This document shows positions 33,938 to 44,415 of a stretch of DNA of 64,000 nt, piece by piece (positions within the stretch are counted from its first letter, which is position 1; each line of letters begins with the position of its first letter). Source of the DNA: Aegilops tauschii subsp. strangulata (lineage: Eukaryota; Streptophyta; Magnoliopsida; Poales; Poaceae); contig NC_053039.3 in the NCBI RefSeq assembly GCF_002575655.3, forward strand, positions 224,521,622 through 224,585,621. The letters run 5' to 3'. The notes below the pieces were generated by a model, which searched no databases, was not told where the DNA came from, and saw nothing but the letters and a program-made list of their open reading frames with translations. The position numbers were made by a program, and so were the translations under genes.

Positions 33938-36900
33938 ATGCTAGCTTTCGCCATGCCTCCCACCGTAGAGCAGCTTGGCGGGGATTGGGACGGCTCCAAC
34001 ATCCATGACGACCACGTCGACTTCCTCCGCGACACGCGGCGGCTGCCCGGCGCGGACAAAGTGGAGGTCCGCCTCGCGCCGGCGAAGGAAATCTCGCCGA
34101 GGCCGCAGGAGGGCGAGCGGGTGGTCTTCCGCTCGCACTTCTTGCACGGCTTCGGCCTGCCAATGAGCACCTTCTTCCGCTCCTGGCTCAAATTCTATCA
34201 GCTCCAGCCGCACCATCTCACCCCCAACGCGGTGGTGCTGCTGTCCGCCTTTGTCACCCTGTGCGAGGGCTATCTCGGCGTCCTCCCCACCCTTGAGCTC
34301 TGGGGGGAGTTCTTCCAGTCGAAGCTGGGCACGCGCATTAAGGGCGTGCCGGCTCATACCGGCGCCTTCATCGCGTCGCGGAGATCGGCTGCCGACAACC
34401 CCTTCCCCGTCATCACGCTGATCCAATCGGTGAAGAAGTGGCAGAAGTCGTACTTCTACGTGCGGAACATCGCTCCACGGGGCGACTACATCAACCTGCC
34501 GGCTTACGTAGCCGGCCCACCGGCGGGCAGGCTGCCCCAGTGGTCCTTCCGGGCTGTGACGCTGTCGCCGGCGGGAAACGCCGCCATCGCCCGACTGCGG
34601 GTGATGGTCCAGTCGGAGGGCCTGACGGGGCCCGACCTTCTGGCCGCGTTCGTCACGCGCTGGGTTCTTCCGCTCCAGAGCCGGCCTCATCTGATCTGTC
34701 AGATGAGCGGCCAGCTCGATCCGAGCCGAATGTGCACCAAGGAGATGCCGCGCGAGGAGGTCGCCTACATGGTGAACTACCTTGCGAACTGCAAACTCAC
34801 CGAAGAGTGGCAGTTCGGCAAGGAGCCGTATAGCCGAGCCAATCCGCCGCCTACGGTATGCTCTCCCCGTGTCTTTTTCTCTCTCTCTCAGCCTTGTTGC
34901 CGAGCATCTCTTGGCCGACTCTGACTTAGTCAGCTTGTTCTTCGACAGAGCCCTCTGCTTCGGCCGGCCGGCGGGTCAGACGCGGAGTGCCGCTTCGTCC
35001 CCGACCGGACCGAACATGACCTGGAGGACCCCGACCTGGGGGCGGTCCATATGGACGACGACGTCGAGCCGGGCGGAGGCCAAGCCGGCGGCGAAACAGG
35101 CGGCTCCGGGTTCACTGCCACCTTTGATGACTGGCCGGACGACGATGAAGCCGAAGCCATCCCGCGCCGCCAGCCGGTATCTGGACGCGGCGCGGGCTCC
35201 TCCGCCGCGCAGCCTGCTCGTGGTGGAGGTCATAAGCGTCGCGCCGCCCAGGGCTTGTTCGGCAGCCGAACGAAGAAACCTAGAGGCGGGGCGGCAGCCA
35301 CCAGGTGGGAGGAGGCGGCCGCGAAGGCGGCTCGTTTCCGCAAGGTGGTGAAGCAACCGCAGACCGTGTCGGCGTAAGTCCGAATCTTTCTTTGTGTTCT
35401 CTCTTTCTTTCTTTTCTTTGGTGGTTCTTGAACTCTCGTCTTTTTCTTCAACGATCAGAGCTCCGTTGTCACTTGAGCGGGCGGCTGCCGGCTCCGTCGT
35501 CGAGTCACCAAGGGGCTCTGGGAGCACCACCCGCCGCGTGGACCCCCGCGCCGACCTCCAGGAGGCGACGAAAAGGAACGCGTGGGAGGCGCGGGAGGAG
35601 CAGGAGGCACAGGAGGCGGAGGCACGGAAGGCGGCCGCCGCCCAGGCGGCACGGGAGGAGGAGGCGGCGAAGGCACTCGCCGAGGCCGCAGCCAGGGCCC
35701 AGGCAGAGGCTGAGGCCGCGGCGGCGGCGGGGGAGGTTTTGATGGTCACCCCGCTGCGCGTCATGGCGCCTGGGGACATGGAGCCCTCGCCAGGGGGAGC
35801 CAGCGGCGACCAGCCGGGGCTGGGGGGAAGCGGCGACGACGTCATCATCTTGGAGAAGGCGCCGGAGCCGACCCCGCCAACTGGGGCGGCCCAAGGCGGC
35901 CAGCCTGATCCGCCGCCTGCACAGTCGGCGGAGGGCGAGCCAGCCGCGGGGGCTGAGGTGGCGGTCCGGGTGCCGCCGAGCCGGCGCGCGGGGAAGGCTG
36001 CGTCGGAGCCACAGCCGGCCGTGGGCTCCAGCTCGTCGGCCCGAGACGCGGAGGCGGCCAGCGCTACCTCGGGGTGGACGCCAGGTGGAGGGACAGCCGT
36101 AGTGAACGTGGCTGCACAAGACGTCCGGACCCGGCTCCAAAGCCAAGCCGCGGCGCTGAGGCAGTTCACCGACGAGTTCCTCGCAACGCGGGCGGCCATC
36201 CGGGTTAGTGCTCCCGTCTTGTTTCTTCTTGATCTTGATTTCTTCCGTGGGGGCGCGTCAGCGCACCCACTGGGTGTAGTCCCCGAGTTCCGAGTCGGCT
36301 GCTGAGCAGGCGGCTTGGAACTTCTTGGTGGATTTGCCTTTGCTATTTTTATTCTCACTTCGGTCTTCTGTCCATCTTGCAGGACTACCACAACCTTCGA
36401 GCGGCCGCCTTCAACTCCCAGGCTCGGGAGTTGACTCAGAAGACCGCCGACCTTACTGAGAGCCGAGGTACGTGACTTGATCTTTATCTCATGTGGGGGC
36501 GCGTCAGCGCACCCACTAGGTGTAGTCCCCGAGATTCGGGCCGACTGCTGAGCAGTCGGGTCGGATCTTCCTTGACGATTTCTTACTGTTCTTCTTCTTT
36601 TTCTTCCGACTTTGCAGCGGCCAATGCCAGTCTGAGGGCACAGCTGGGGGAGTCCCAGACTGCTCTTCGTGCCAAGGATGCCGAGCTCGCCGCCTTGGTG
36701 CAGGAGCGCGACCGCCTGGCCAAGAAGTTGGCCGACCAGGAAGAAAGCCACAAGGCGGCACTGAAGGCGGCGCAGGACCGCAAAGCCACTCTCCAGGCCG
36801 AGTTCGAGTCGGAGGCGGCCGGCTGGGCTGAGGCCAGGCAGACTCTAGTCTCTGGCTATGGCCAGATCGAAGATCTGGTTGACGGTAAGCCGCCTACCCC

Positions 36901-37703
36901 TTCGTCCTTTCTTGCCGTCTGCCACTTTGGCTCGTTTTTCTGATTTTGGTGTTCTTTTCTTCCTTTCTTCTTCTTTCTTGCGCAGAGTATTTCCCTGGCT
37001 ATTCTACTGCCGCCAACCAGACCATCGAGGCCCGTCGCCAGGCGCGGAGGCAAGCCGGCTTTGAAATCTCGCCAACCGCCGGCCGCTCGCTGGAGGAACA
37101 GCTCCTGGCGATCCAGGCTCGCATCCAGCCGGCTCACCGGCTGCTCCGCCAGCTTCAGCATGCCGGGGCGCAGGTCTTGGCCGCCCTCTGGCCCGGCCAA
37201 GTGGTCCCTCGCACCCCCAGTCGGACCGCGACTGGTTGGAGGTGGCAGTCGGCCGCTTCGAGGCTTGGAAGGCGTCGGCGGCTCGCTCCGGTGCCAGGCG
37301 GGCGCTGGAGTTCGTCAAGGCCTGGTATCCCGGCCTGAGCCTGGACCAGCTGGCTACCTGGCGGCAGCAAGCCGACACGGAGCTGGAGCCGGCGCGGCCG
37401 GCCATCATTCGGCGGGCTTCGGTGATCACCGACTACACCGACACCAGCGTCTTCGCCCCCGAGGTGGACGACAATGGAGTCGCCCAGCCGGAAGAGTGGT
37501 TCGGGCTGGACCCGGCGTACGGTGAGGACTCGGCGGAGGAGATCGACTCCAGCGACGAGGGCGAAGAGGAGGAGGAGGAGGGTGAAGACGCCGAGCCGGC
37601 TGGTGGAGTAGCCGGCCAGCCTCAGTCTGACCGCGCCTCCAGCACTACGTCGCGCGCCTCCACGCCTCCTGCCGCAGGTGGTGGTCAAGCCGGGGCCCGC
37701 TAG
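33938..37703 (+). pseudogene. Tat2 antisense gene, six exons, Transposase_28-like, one frameshift
   Basis: Homologue of the Tat1 antisense gene, here on the plus strand because Tat2 is inverted. Exons by GT-AG sites: 33938-34855, 34949-35373, 35459-36203, 36383-36467, 36618-36884 and 36986-37703. Exon 1 has the PF04195-like domain (FRSHFLHGFGLPMSTFFRSW). Exon 3 is Ala/Glu-rich and exon 5 is a coiled coil (RAQLGESQTALRAKDAEL). Exon 6 ends in an acidic run. In exon 6 the frame breaks once near 37205-37212, at ACCCCCAG, consistent with a 1-nt loss in the C-run. Otherwise about 1,050 codons are open. Intron phases 0, 2, 0 and 1 match those of Tat1, with one Tat1 intron absent and one extra intron splitting the coiled-coil part. 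Confidence 0.8.
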
Positions 37704-38403
37704 TCGGCCACTCCTTCAGCCAGCGAGGCTGCCTTCACCGACCAGCTCGGCCTCCATGTCGCGCCCTAGTCTGCCGTCTTTTGCTCTTCCTGTCTTGTTA
37801 CTCTTTAGAACAATGTTTGGTTAAATTCGCATAATTCCACCCACTGGGTGTATTCGAACTTATGTCTGTTGCCGGCCTGTTGGCGGCTTTATGTATATAT
37901 ATGAATTATGCATTTGGCCTTTCCTTGTACTTTTTGCTTTTTGTCCTTCTGCTTTTTCCTTTGCCGCCCTCCCTTGGTTGCCGCCTCCCCAGTCAAACAG
38001 TTGCTCTGCAATCTGTAGCCGGGGGAGTGCCTGGCCGATTGGGGAGGGGGAAGTACTTTAGCTCTGCTGGACTAAAGCTAAGTTTTTTAGGAAGCCGGCC
38101 AGCCGGCTGCTCTGGTAGCCGGCAGGCATGTTTGGAGGCCGTCTCTTTGCTATATAGGTTCGTTGTTCCTTAGCCGTTTTTCGTGTGGGCGTCCTTTCTG
38201 TCTTTCCTCTTGCTAGTCGGACAGTCAGTTCTTTGAGCTGCGACTTTCAACAAGAGAGGACTCGGGAGCCGGCGCACTACTTTTCTGACTTTAGGAAAAA
38301 CTTTCGATATAGCTCAAGGCGGCCAGTCCCCGGGCCAACTAGTCGAACCCGGTGCCGGACAAATATTCAAAATGTAATAATACATTCATGGATATGACAC
38401 TCG
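37704..38403. other. Non-coding region between the two convergent Tat2 genes
   Basis: Sequence after the antisense stop and before the end of integrase. It contains T-rich tracts, possible poly(A) signals near 37890-37910, and CACCCACTGGGTGTATTCGA (37838-37857), related to repeats in the antisense introns. At 38424 begins GCAGTCCCCGAG, a copy of the polypurine-tract-like motif. No gene is seen. Confidence 0.5.
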
Positions 38404-38465
38404 TCATTCATAGATAAATAAAAGGCAGTCCCCGAGTACTGTTCGGGGGGCCTGTTGGTTTGTAC

Positions 38466-38806
38466 TTAATACAAAAGGGGAGCGTGATACATACTGCATT
38501 TGGCCGACCACTCCAGTGGTACAACCAGTCGGGGCTTGATGCCGGAGAGGATGAGTCCATTTGCTCGCTCGACCTGGCCGTTTGACTGCGGGTGGGCAAC
38601 GGACGCTAGGTCCAGTCGGATGCCCTGCATCGCGCAGAAACGTGCCAGTGCTCCTTTGGCGAAGTTCGTGCCGTTGTCGGTGATGATGCTGTGCGGCACG
38701 CCGTACCAAGTAGTGATGTCGGTGATGAATGTTACGGCAGTCGGCCCATTGAGCTTCTTGATTGGCTTTGCTTCAATCCACTTTGTGAACTTGTCCACAG
38801 CAACAA
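38466..38806 (-). pseudogene. Tat2 integrase core, frame-shifted and 3'-truncated
   Basis: Minus-strand frame with MDKFTKWIEAKP, TDNGTNFAKGAL and GQVERANGLIL, which are the second and third acidic catalytic positions of a DDE integrase. It follows the preceding frame after a 1-nt shift near 38805. After GIKPRLVVPLE (about 38510) similarity to the Tat1 integrase stops abruptly and a stop codon follows. The last 150-170 residues, which normally include the C-terminal DNA-binding domain, have been deleted. Confidence 0.85.
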
Positions 38807-40787
38807 GTAGAGTGTCAGGCCGCCGCGGGCTGTCTTGAAGGGGCCCACCATGTCCAGTCCCCAGACGGCAAAAGGCCAGGTGAGGGGAATGGTCTTGAGG
38901 GCAGAAGCCGGCAGGTGTTGCTTGGAACTAAAAGCTTGACATCCTCTGCAGCTCTTGACTATTTCTTTAGCATCCTCCAAGGCAGTCGGCCAGAAGAAAC
39001 CATGGCGGAAAGCCTTGGCCACAAGGGATCTTGAGGCTGCGTGGTGGCCGCATTCGCCTTGGTGGATGTCTTTGAGGATTGCCACTCCTTTTTCTGGCTC
39101 GACACAACGCTGGAAGACTCCAGTGACGCTGCGCTTCACAAGCTCTCTGTTGATTATTGTGTATGCTGCGGCTCGTCGTTGCCCTAGTCTTGCTGAGATC
39201 TCGTCAGCCGGCAGCTCTCTGCTGACTAGGAACTTGAGGATGGGCTGGGCCCATGAGGGAGCTGTGACTTCTTCTTCTGTTAATGTGGCCACCATGACTC
39301 GGGTGGGTGGGTTGGGTGTTGCATTGGAGTCGGCCACCGCTTCTTGTGCCGCTGCAGTCCCCGGGCCGACTGCTGCAGTCCCCGGGCCGGGTTCTGAAGT
39401 CCCCCGGCTGGGTGCGACTACGGTAGTCCCCGGGCCGGTTGTCGAAGTCCCCGTGCTGCCTGCGGCATTTCTCCAGTCGGATCCGACTGTATCTGGCGCA
39501 GGCGGTACGAAGATGGAATCCGACTCTGGAGACGGCTTGATGGACGGCTTGAGGAGGCGCTGGAGGGAGACGCCAGTCGGTATGGCTTGTCGGGTGGAGC
39601 CGATCCGTGCTAGGGCATCTGCTTGGTCGTTGTCGGCCCTTGGCACGTGAAGGAACTCGCACCCTTCGAAGTATCCGCTTATCTGCTGGACGAGGAAACG
39701 ATAGCTCGCCATGTTCGCGTCCTTGGCGTCCCAGTCACCAGATGATTGCTGGACCACCAAGTCTGAGTCGCCGTAGCACAGGATCCGGCGTATACCAAGC
39801 TCTTTGGCTAGCCGGAGCCCGTGTACGAGCGCCTCGTACTCGGCGACGTTGTTGGAGGCGGCGAAGTGGATCTGCAGCGTGTACTTGAGCTTGTCGCCTT
39901 TGGGAGAGGTGAGGACGATGCCGGCTCCCAAGCCGGTGCGCATCTTGGACCCGTCAAAGTGCATCCGCCAATGGGTAGAGTCGGGAGCCGGCGGTAAGTA
40001 CTGGGTCTCGGCCCAGTCGACGAGGAAGTCGGCCAATGCTTGTGACTTGATGGAGGTGCGGGGTTGATAGAAGATCGTGTACGGCGCCAAGGCAATGGCC
40101 CATTTGGCCACCCGGCCGGATGCATCCCGGCTGCCTATGATCTCGGCGAGCGGGGCAGTGCACACGACCGTGATGGGGTGCTCTTGGAAGTAGGGCTTCA
40201 ATTTCTTGGCAGCGAAGTACACCCCATAGCACATCTTTTGGTAGTGCGGGTAGTTTTGCTTTGAGCTGGACAGTACTTCGCTGAGATAGTACACCGGCCT
40301 CTGGACCAGCTGGGCTCGGCCTTCCTCCGGGTGCTGGACCACAACAACAGTGCTGACGACTCGGCTAGTCGCGGCAATGTAGAGGAGCATGGGCTCCTTC
40401 TCAGTCGGCGCTGCCAGGACAGGCGGAGTGGTCAACATTTTCTTCAACTCATGGAAGGCTTGGTCGGCTTGATCATTCCACTCAAAGTGAGTGGACTTCT
40501 TCATGAGTCGGTACAGGGGGGGAGCCTTTTCTCCTAGTCGGCTGATAAAACGATTCAGGGAGGCTAAGCAGCCAGTGAACTTCTGCATATCTCGCAGCTT
40601 GGTGGGAATCTCCATCCTCTCGATGGCCTTGATCTTGACGGGGTTGCACTCAATGCCGCGTTCGGAGACCAGGAAGCCTAGCAGCTGGCCGGCTGGCACT
40701 CCGAACACGCACTTCTCGGGGTTGAGCTTGATTTGGAATCGGCGCAAGTTGGCAAATGTTTCTCTCAGGTCTTCCAGCAAGGTACCC
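38807..40787 (-). pseudogene. Tat2 RT thumb, RNase H, extra RNase H, linker and integrase N-terminus
   Basis: Open minus-strand frame joined to the RT frame by a shift near 40785. It carries the RT connection (LEDLRETFANLRRFQIKLNP), a degenerate RNase H, the archaeal-type RNase H (MHFDGSKMRTGLGAGIVL, then CYGDSDLVVQQ and DQADALARIG), a repetitive Gly/Pro/Thr linker at 39330-39480 (repeats of GPGT), then the integrase zinc finger (HHAASRSL, then CRGC) and GLDMVGPF. The frame fails after RGGLT by a 1-nt change. The linker is not found in Tat1 and its DNA contains repeated GGGGACT motifs. Confidence 0.85.
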
Positions 40788-41403
40788 GCTTCTCTGTCTT
40801 CACCACAATGTCGTCTATGTAGACGTGGGAATTTCTGCCGAGTTGTTTCAAGAGACATTTCTGCATGCAACGCTGAAAAGTGGCACCGGCATTTCTCAAG
40901 CCGAATGTCATTGTCAGGTAGCAGAAAGCTCCAAAGGGTGTGATGAAGGCAGTCTTCAGGCGGTCAGCTGGGTCCAACTTGATCTGATGATACCCTGAGT
41001 ATGCATCCAAAAAACTTAACAGCTCGCATCCGGCTGTGGAGTCTATCACTTGGTCAATCCGTGGCAGGGCAAACGGATCCTTTGGGCAGGCCTTGTTCAG
41101 ACTAGTGTAGTCTATACACATACGCCACTTGTTATTCTTCTTCAGAACCAGAACTGGGTTGGCAAGCCACTCTGGAAAGAACACTTCCATGATAAATCCG
41201 GCTGCAAGGAGCCGGGCTATCTCTTCTCCCACAATTCTTCGCTTCTCTTCTGACAGTCGGCGGAGGGGCTGCTTGACCAGCTTCGCATCATCTCGGACAT
41301 GTAATTTGTGCTCGGCGAAATCCTTCAGGACACCCGGCATGTCCTTTGGGGACCATGCAAAGATGTCTCGATTCTCACGGAGGAAGTCGACGAGCTCGCC
41401 TTC
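40765..41403 (-). pseudogene. Tat2 reverse transcriptase fingers and palm
   Basis: This segment follows the protease in the same frame after the AAA-TAG-GAA codon. It contains NRDIFAWSPKDMPGV, WRMCIDYTSLNKACP, the catalytic YIDD and IVVKT, and then breaks: after VVKTEK the frame continues only in another register (near 40785). The break is a few codons past the catalytic aspartates and would give an inactive enzyme. Confidence 0.88.
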
Positions 41404-42960
41404 CTATTTACTGTCCAAGCTCGCCCCAATGACAGCGAACCTCTCCGGGTGCTCCGGGTCCAGAGGTATCTTCTTCGTCTCTTTTGCAGGCTGGAAGGAG
41501 CCCTGCGCATCACAATCCTTGGGGTTGGGGGACAAGGCCGGCTGCTTGCCGGCCATGGCCACAACCCGTTCCAACATCTTCTTCTCTTCTGCCACCACAA
41601 GGGACTCGGCCAGCCGGCTACTGGCCATGGCGCACTCGATGGACTTCTTGTAGTCGCCGGCTACCGTGATGATCCCCTTCGAGCTCGGCATCTTCATTTT
41701 CAGGTAGGCGTAATGGGGCACAGCCATGAACTTGGCCAGAGCAGGTCGGCCAAGCAATGCATGATAGGGGCTCTCCAAATCCACTACCTCGAACCATATT
41801 GCTTCCCGGCGAAAATGATCTTTGTCTCCGAAGAGAACATCCATTTTGATCTTGCCGATTGGAGAGCAAGACAGGCCGGGTACGATACCATGGAAGACGG
41901 TGCGGCTCGGCATGAGCTGCTTCGCTTTGATGTTCATCTTCTCCATGGTATCGCGGTACAGTATGTTGATACTGCTTCCGCCGTCTATCAGGACGCGGGA
42001 AAATCTGGCAGCTCGCCTCTCCGCCGCGAGGGTGACATCCAAGACCATTGCATAGGAGCCAGGCGAAGGCATCACCTCTGGGTGGTCGGCCTGGCTCCAG
42101 CTGATTGGCTTTTCTGACCAATGCATGAACTCGGGAGTGCTAGTGGCGACTGCATTCACTTCTTGGTGCTGTCGGCGTCGGCTGCGCTTGTCGTCGGCTT
42201 GACTTGTGAAGACGACGTAGGCGGCGTGCTCTTCGGGGAATTCGTCTTGGATGGCGCCGACTGCCGGTCGAGCCGCCGGCTGCTGAGGGGCTGGAAGCGG
42301 CGGGCCGGGAGGCGGAGGCGGCAGCATTCCCTCACCCTTGGTGATGCGAGTGAGCCAGTGGCATTTCCGAGTTGTGTGGTTGGACGGCTTCGCGCCGCTG
42401 TGGAACTTGCAGGGGGCATCGAGTGCTTGTTCGTAGGAGAAAGACGGCTGCCAAGCCGGCCTTCCACCCTTCTTCTTGGGAGCGGGCCGTTCTTCAGGCT
42501 GCTCGTCTTCAACTGTGGCCACCTGCCAACTGGAGGAAATCGGCATGGGGCCCTTGCGCTTGTGGTCGTTCTGGTAGGGGCGCCGATTAGGGTCGCCAGC
42601 CGACGTCTTGGGAGCCGGAGCAATCACCTTCCCAGAGGCGTCTACTCTCAGCTCGGTCTTCATCGAGGAGTCGGCTGTGGCGTACTTGTCGGCGATGACT
42701 AGTAACTCGTCGAGGGTAGCCGGCTCGTCGCAGAGGAGTCGGTGCTTGAGGAGGGTGCCCTCTCGGCACCCGGCGGTGAAGTACTCGATGGCCTGGACCT
42801 CGTGCACTCCCTCGCAGGAGTTGCGGAGCTCGGCCCATCGCGTGAGGTAGTCGCGGGTCGACTCGTTGGGCCCTTGGACGCAGAGGGAGAGCTGGCGAGG
42901 CTTGGGAGGCCGCTTGTAGGTGCTGGTGAAGTTGCGGATGAAGACTTCGGTGAAGTCCAG
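41404..42960 (-). CDS. Tat2 gag C-terminal part and protease
   Basis: Open minus-strand frame directly after the gag stop at 42961-42963 and in the same register. The first part completes gag (LDFTEVFIRNF, then the DANAPC-like region with CKFHSGAKPSNHTTRKC, a zinc-finger-like pattern). The second part is the protease (VLIDGGSSINILY and LLGRPALAKFMA). It ends with LDSK and TAG (41404-41406) followed by GAA. The nine bases AAATAGGAA are the same as in Tat1. The internal ATG at 42807 is not a natural start. Confidence 0.82.
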   Translation of the reverse strand: MDFTEVFIRNFTSTYKRPPKPRQLSLCVQGPNESTRDYLTRWAELRNSCEGVHEVQAIEYFTAGCREGTLLKHRLLCDEPATLDELLVIADKYATADSSMKTELRVDASGKVIAPAPKTSAGDPNRRPYQNDHKRKGPMPISSSWQVATVEDEQPEERPAPKKKGGRPAWQPSFSYEQALDAPCKFHSGAKPSNHTTRKCHWLTRITKGEGMLPPPPPGPPLPAPQQPAARPAVGAIQDEFPEEHAAYVVFTSQADDKRSRRRQHQEVNAVATSTPEFMHWSEKPISWSQADHPEVMPSPGSYAMVLDVTLAAERRAARFSRVLIDGGSSINILYRDTMEKMNIKAKQLMPSRTVFHGIVPGLSCSPIGKIKMDVLFGDKDHFRREAIWFEVVDLESPYHALLGRPALAKFMAVPHYAYLKMKMPSSKGIITVAGDYKKSIECAMASSRLAESLVVAEEKKMLERVVAMAGKQPALSPNPKDCDAQGSFQPAKETKKIPLDPEHPERFAVIGASLDSK

Positions 42961-43745
42961 CTAACTGTTGATGCTGTAGGGCTTTAGGCTGTTGAGCCAT
43001 GTGCGCGCCGTGCCTTGCAGCATGAGGGGGACGTACTTCACGGCGACGCGTCGATTGCCGTTGGCTATGCTGACGGCCGTGGAGTAGTCGATGAGCCAAT
43101 CTTCCGGCTTCACCGAGCCGTTGTACTTGGGCGTGTCTCTGGGGAGCGAGAACCCTTTGGGGAAGGGCTCGTCGCAGATGCGGGGGCCAAAGCATGGCGG
43201 GCCGACATCGTCTTCTTCTTCTAGCGCCAAGGATCGAGCAAGGCGGTTGATCCTGTGGCGGGCGTCGTTCTCGCCGACTCGTTCTCGGCGGCCAAGTCGG
43301 TCGCCAAGAGTCGGGTGTGTGATAGGCGGCGGAGTGAGGCGTCTTTCTCTTCGAGGCGGGGGAGGAGGCAGATTTCCTTGGTGCTCTACAGCTCGAGGGC
43401 GGCCATCCGCGTCGCGCTCGATGGTGATGCAAGTCCGGCTGCGGCTGGCAGCCGGCTCCTTGTCTTTCTTCTGGCGCGCGCCGCTCGCAGTCGGCGAGCG
43501 GGACGTCGCGGCGTGCTCCCGGCGCGGGGGATGACTATCAGCATGGGCGCCGGCTTCGTGCCGTTCTGCAGCCGCGTCGAGCAGCTGTTGGATCCGTCTC
43601 GTCATGTAGGGGAGCTCATCGGCTCCCAGCCCATTGAGCTCTTCTGCAGCCGCCTGAGCGGCTCGCAGATTCTCGAGCGGGGTGGCGTAGACAGGGCGAT
43701 CCGCGCCCAGCATGCTGGCGACGGCTGCGCCGCGCTTCTGGACGA
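42961..43745 (-). pseudogene. Tat2 gag core with in-frame stop
   Basis: Minus-strand gag domain, in the same frame as the downstream segment: PEDWLIDYSTAVSIANG, YVPLMLQGTARTWLNSLKP, then SINS and TAG where Tat1 has a tryptophan (IGSWAEL). A TGG to TAG change explains the stop. Upstream, the frame from the start codon is lost by a shift near 43740, between the Ala-rich N-terminus and GFVQKRGAAVASMLGA. Confidence 0.82.
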
Positions 43746-44363
43746 AGCCGGCTCGGCTCGGGCCGCTAGGCGGGGCGTGCCGAAGGCGGCGCGGTCGACT
43801 TCGCGCTGGTGAGCCTCGGTGAGGCGTCTCATCGAGGCTATCTTCTGGCCCTCCGCGATGAGGGCAAGGCGGCGTGCCTCCAGGGTCTCGGCGTCGGCGT
43901 CGGCCGGGATGGGGACGGAGAGGTCGTGCATCGCCGCTCGCTGAGCGTCGCGGGCATTCTCGCCCGAGTTGGAGACGTGGCTGATGACCAGCACTTCGGT
44001 GACAGCGCTGCTGCCGCTGTCAGCTCGAGGGAGGGGGTCGTCGAAGACCACCACGTCGGAGGGGTAGGCGTCAAGCGACGCGGTATCGGAGTCGATGAGC
44101 ATCGGGTCGGTGGAGCCGACCGACTCCATGTCCGCAGCAGGCTCGCTGGAGAAGTGAAGTTGGTCGAGGAGGCTGACGAGGCGGCTCTCGGGGTAGTCGG
44201 TGCCTGCGTCGGACGCAGGCTCGTCGGAGATGCGAGTCTCGCCGAGCAGATCGGCGAGGCGGCTCGCTGCGCAGGCGTCGTCGACGCCTTGCAGCGCGTC
44301 GAGGCAAACGCCATCGGGCGCAGCAGGCTGGCTGCGCTCGCGGGGGAGGAAGAGGGTTCCCAT
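43602..44363 (-). pseudogene. Tat2 gag N-terminus
   Basis: Begins with ATG at 44363, about 30 nt after the primer-binding site, the usual position for gag of this lineage (MGTLFLPRERSQ). It is acidic and low in complexity. The correct register is lost near 43740; the listed end is the stop reached in the wrong frame. The function of this N-terminal extension is unknown. Confidence 0.75.
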
Positions 44364-44394
44364 TCAGAACAGGTCTCCGGACGACGGTGCACCT

Positions 44395-44413
44395 GGCCCC
44401 ACGGTGGGCGCCA
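44395..44413 (-). other. Primer-binding site of Tat2
   Basis: The minus strand reads TGGCGCCCACCGTGGGGCC two bases after the LTR end. TGGCGCC-type sites, not methionine sites, are common in Tat elements. It fixes the right LTR as the 5' LTR. Confidence 0.85.
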
Positions 44414-44415
44414 AA

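Noticed and set aside
33941..34690. 249-codon minus-strand frame
   Set aside because: Exact shadow of exon 1 of the Tat2 antisense gene.
34976..36751. 591-codon minus-strand frame, the longest in Tat2's 3' region
   Set aside because: Shadow of the plus-strand antisense gene. It reads through that gene's introns and is Ala/Ser/Arg low-complexity, while the plus strand shows consistent splice sites and a recognisable domain.
38955..39650. 231-codon plus-strand frame opposite Tat2 RNase H/integrase
   Set aside because: Shadow frame; its residues mirror the pol codons.
41308..42117. 269-codon plus-strand frame opposite Tat2 protease
   Set aside because: Shadow of the protease region; no start context, domain or splice support.
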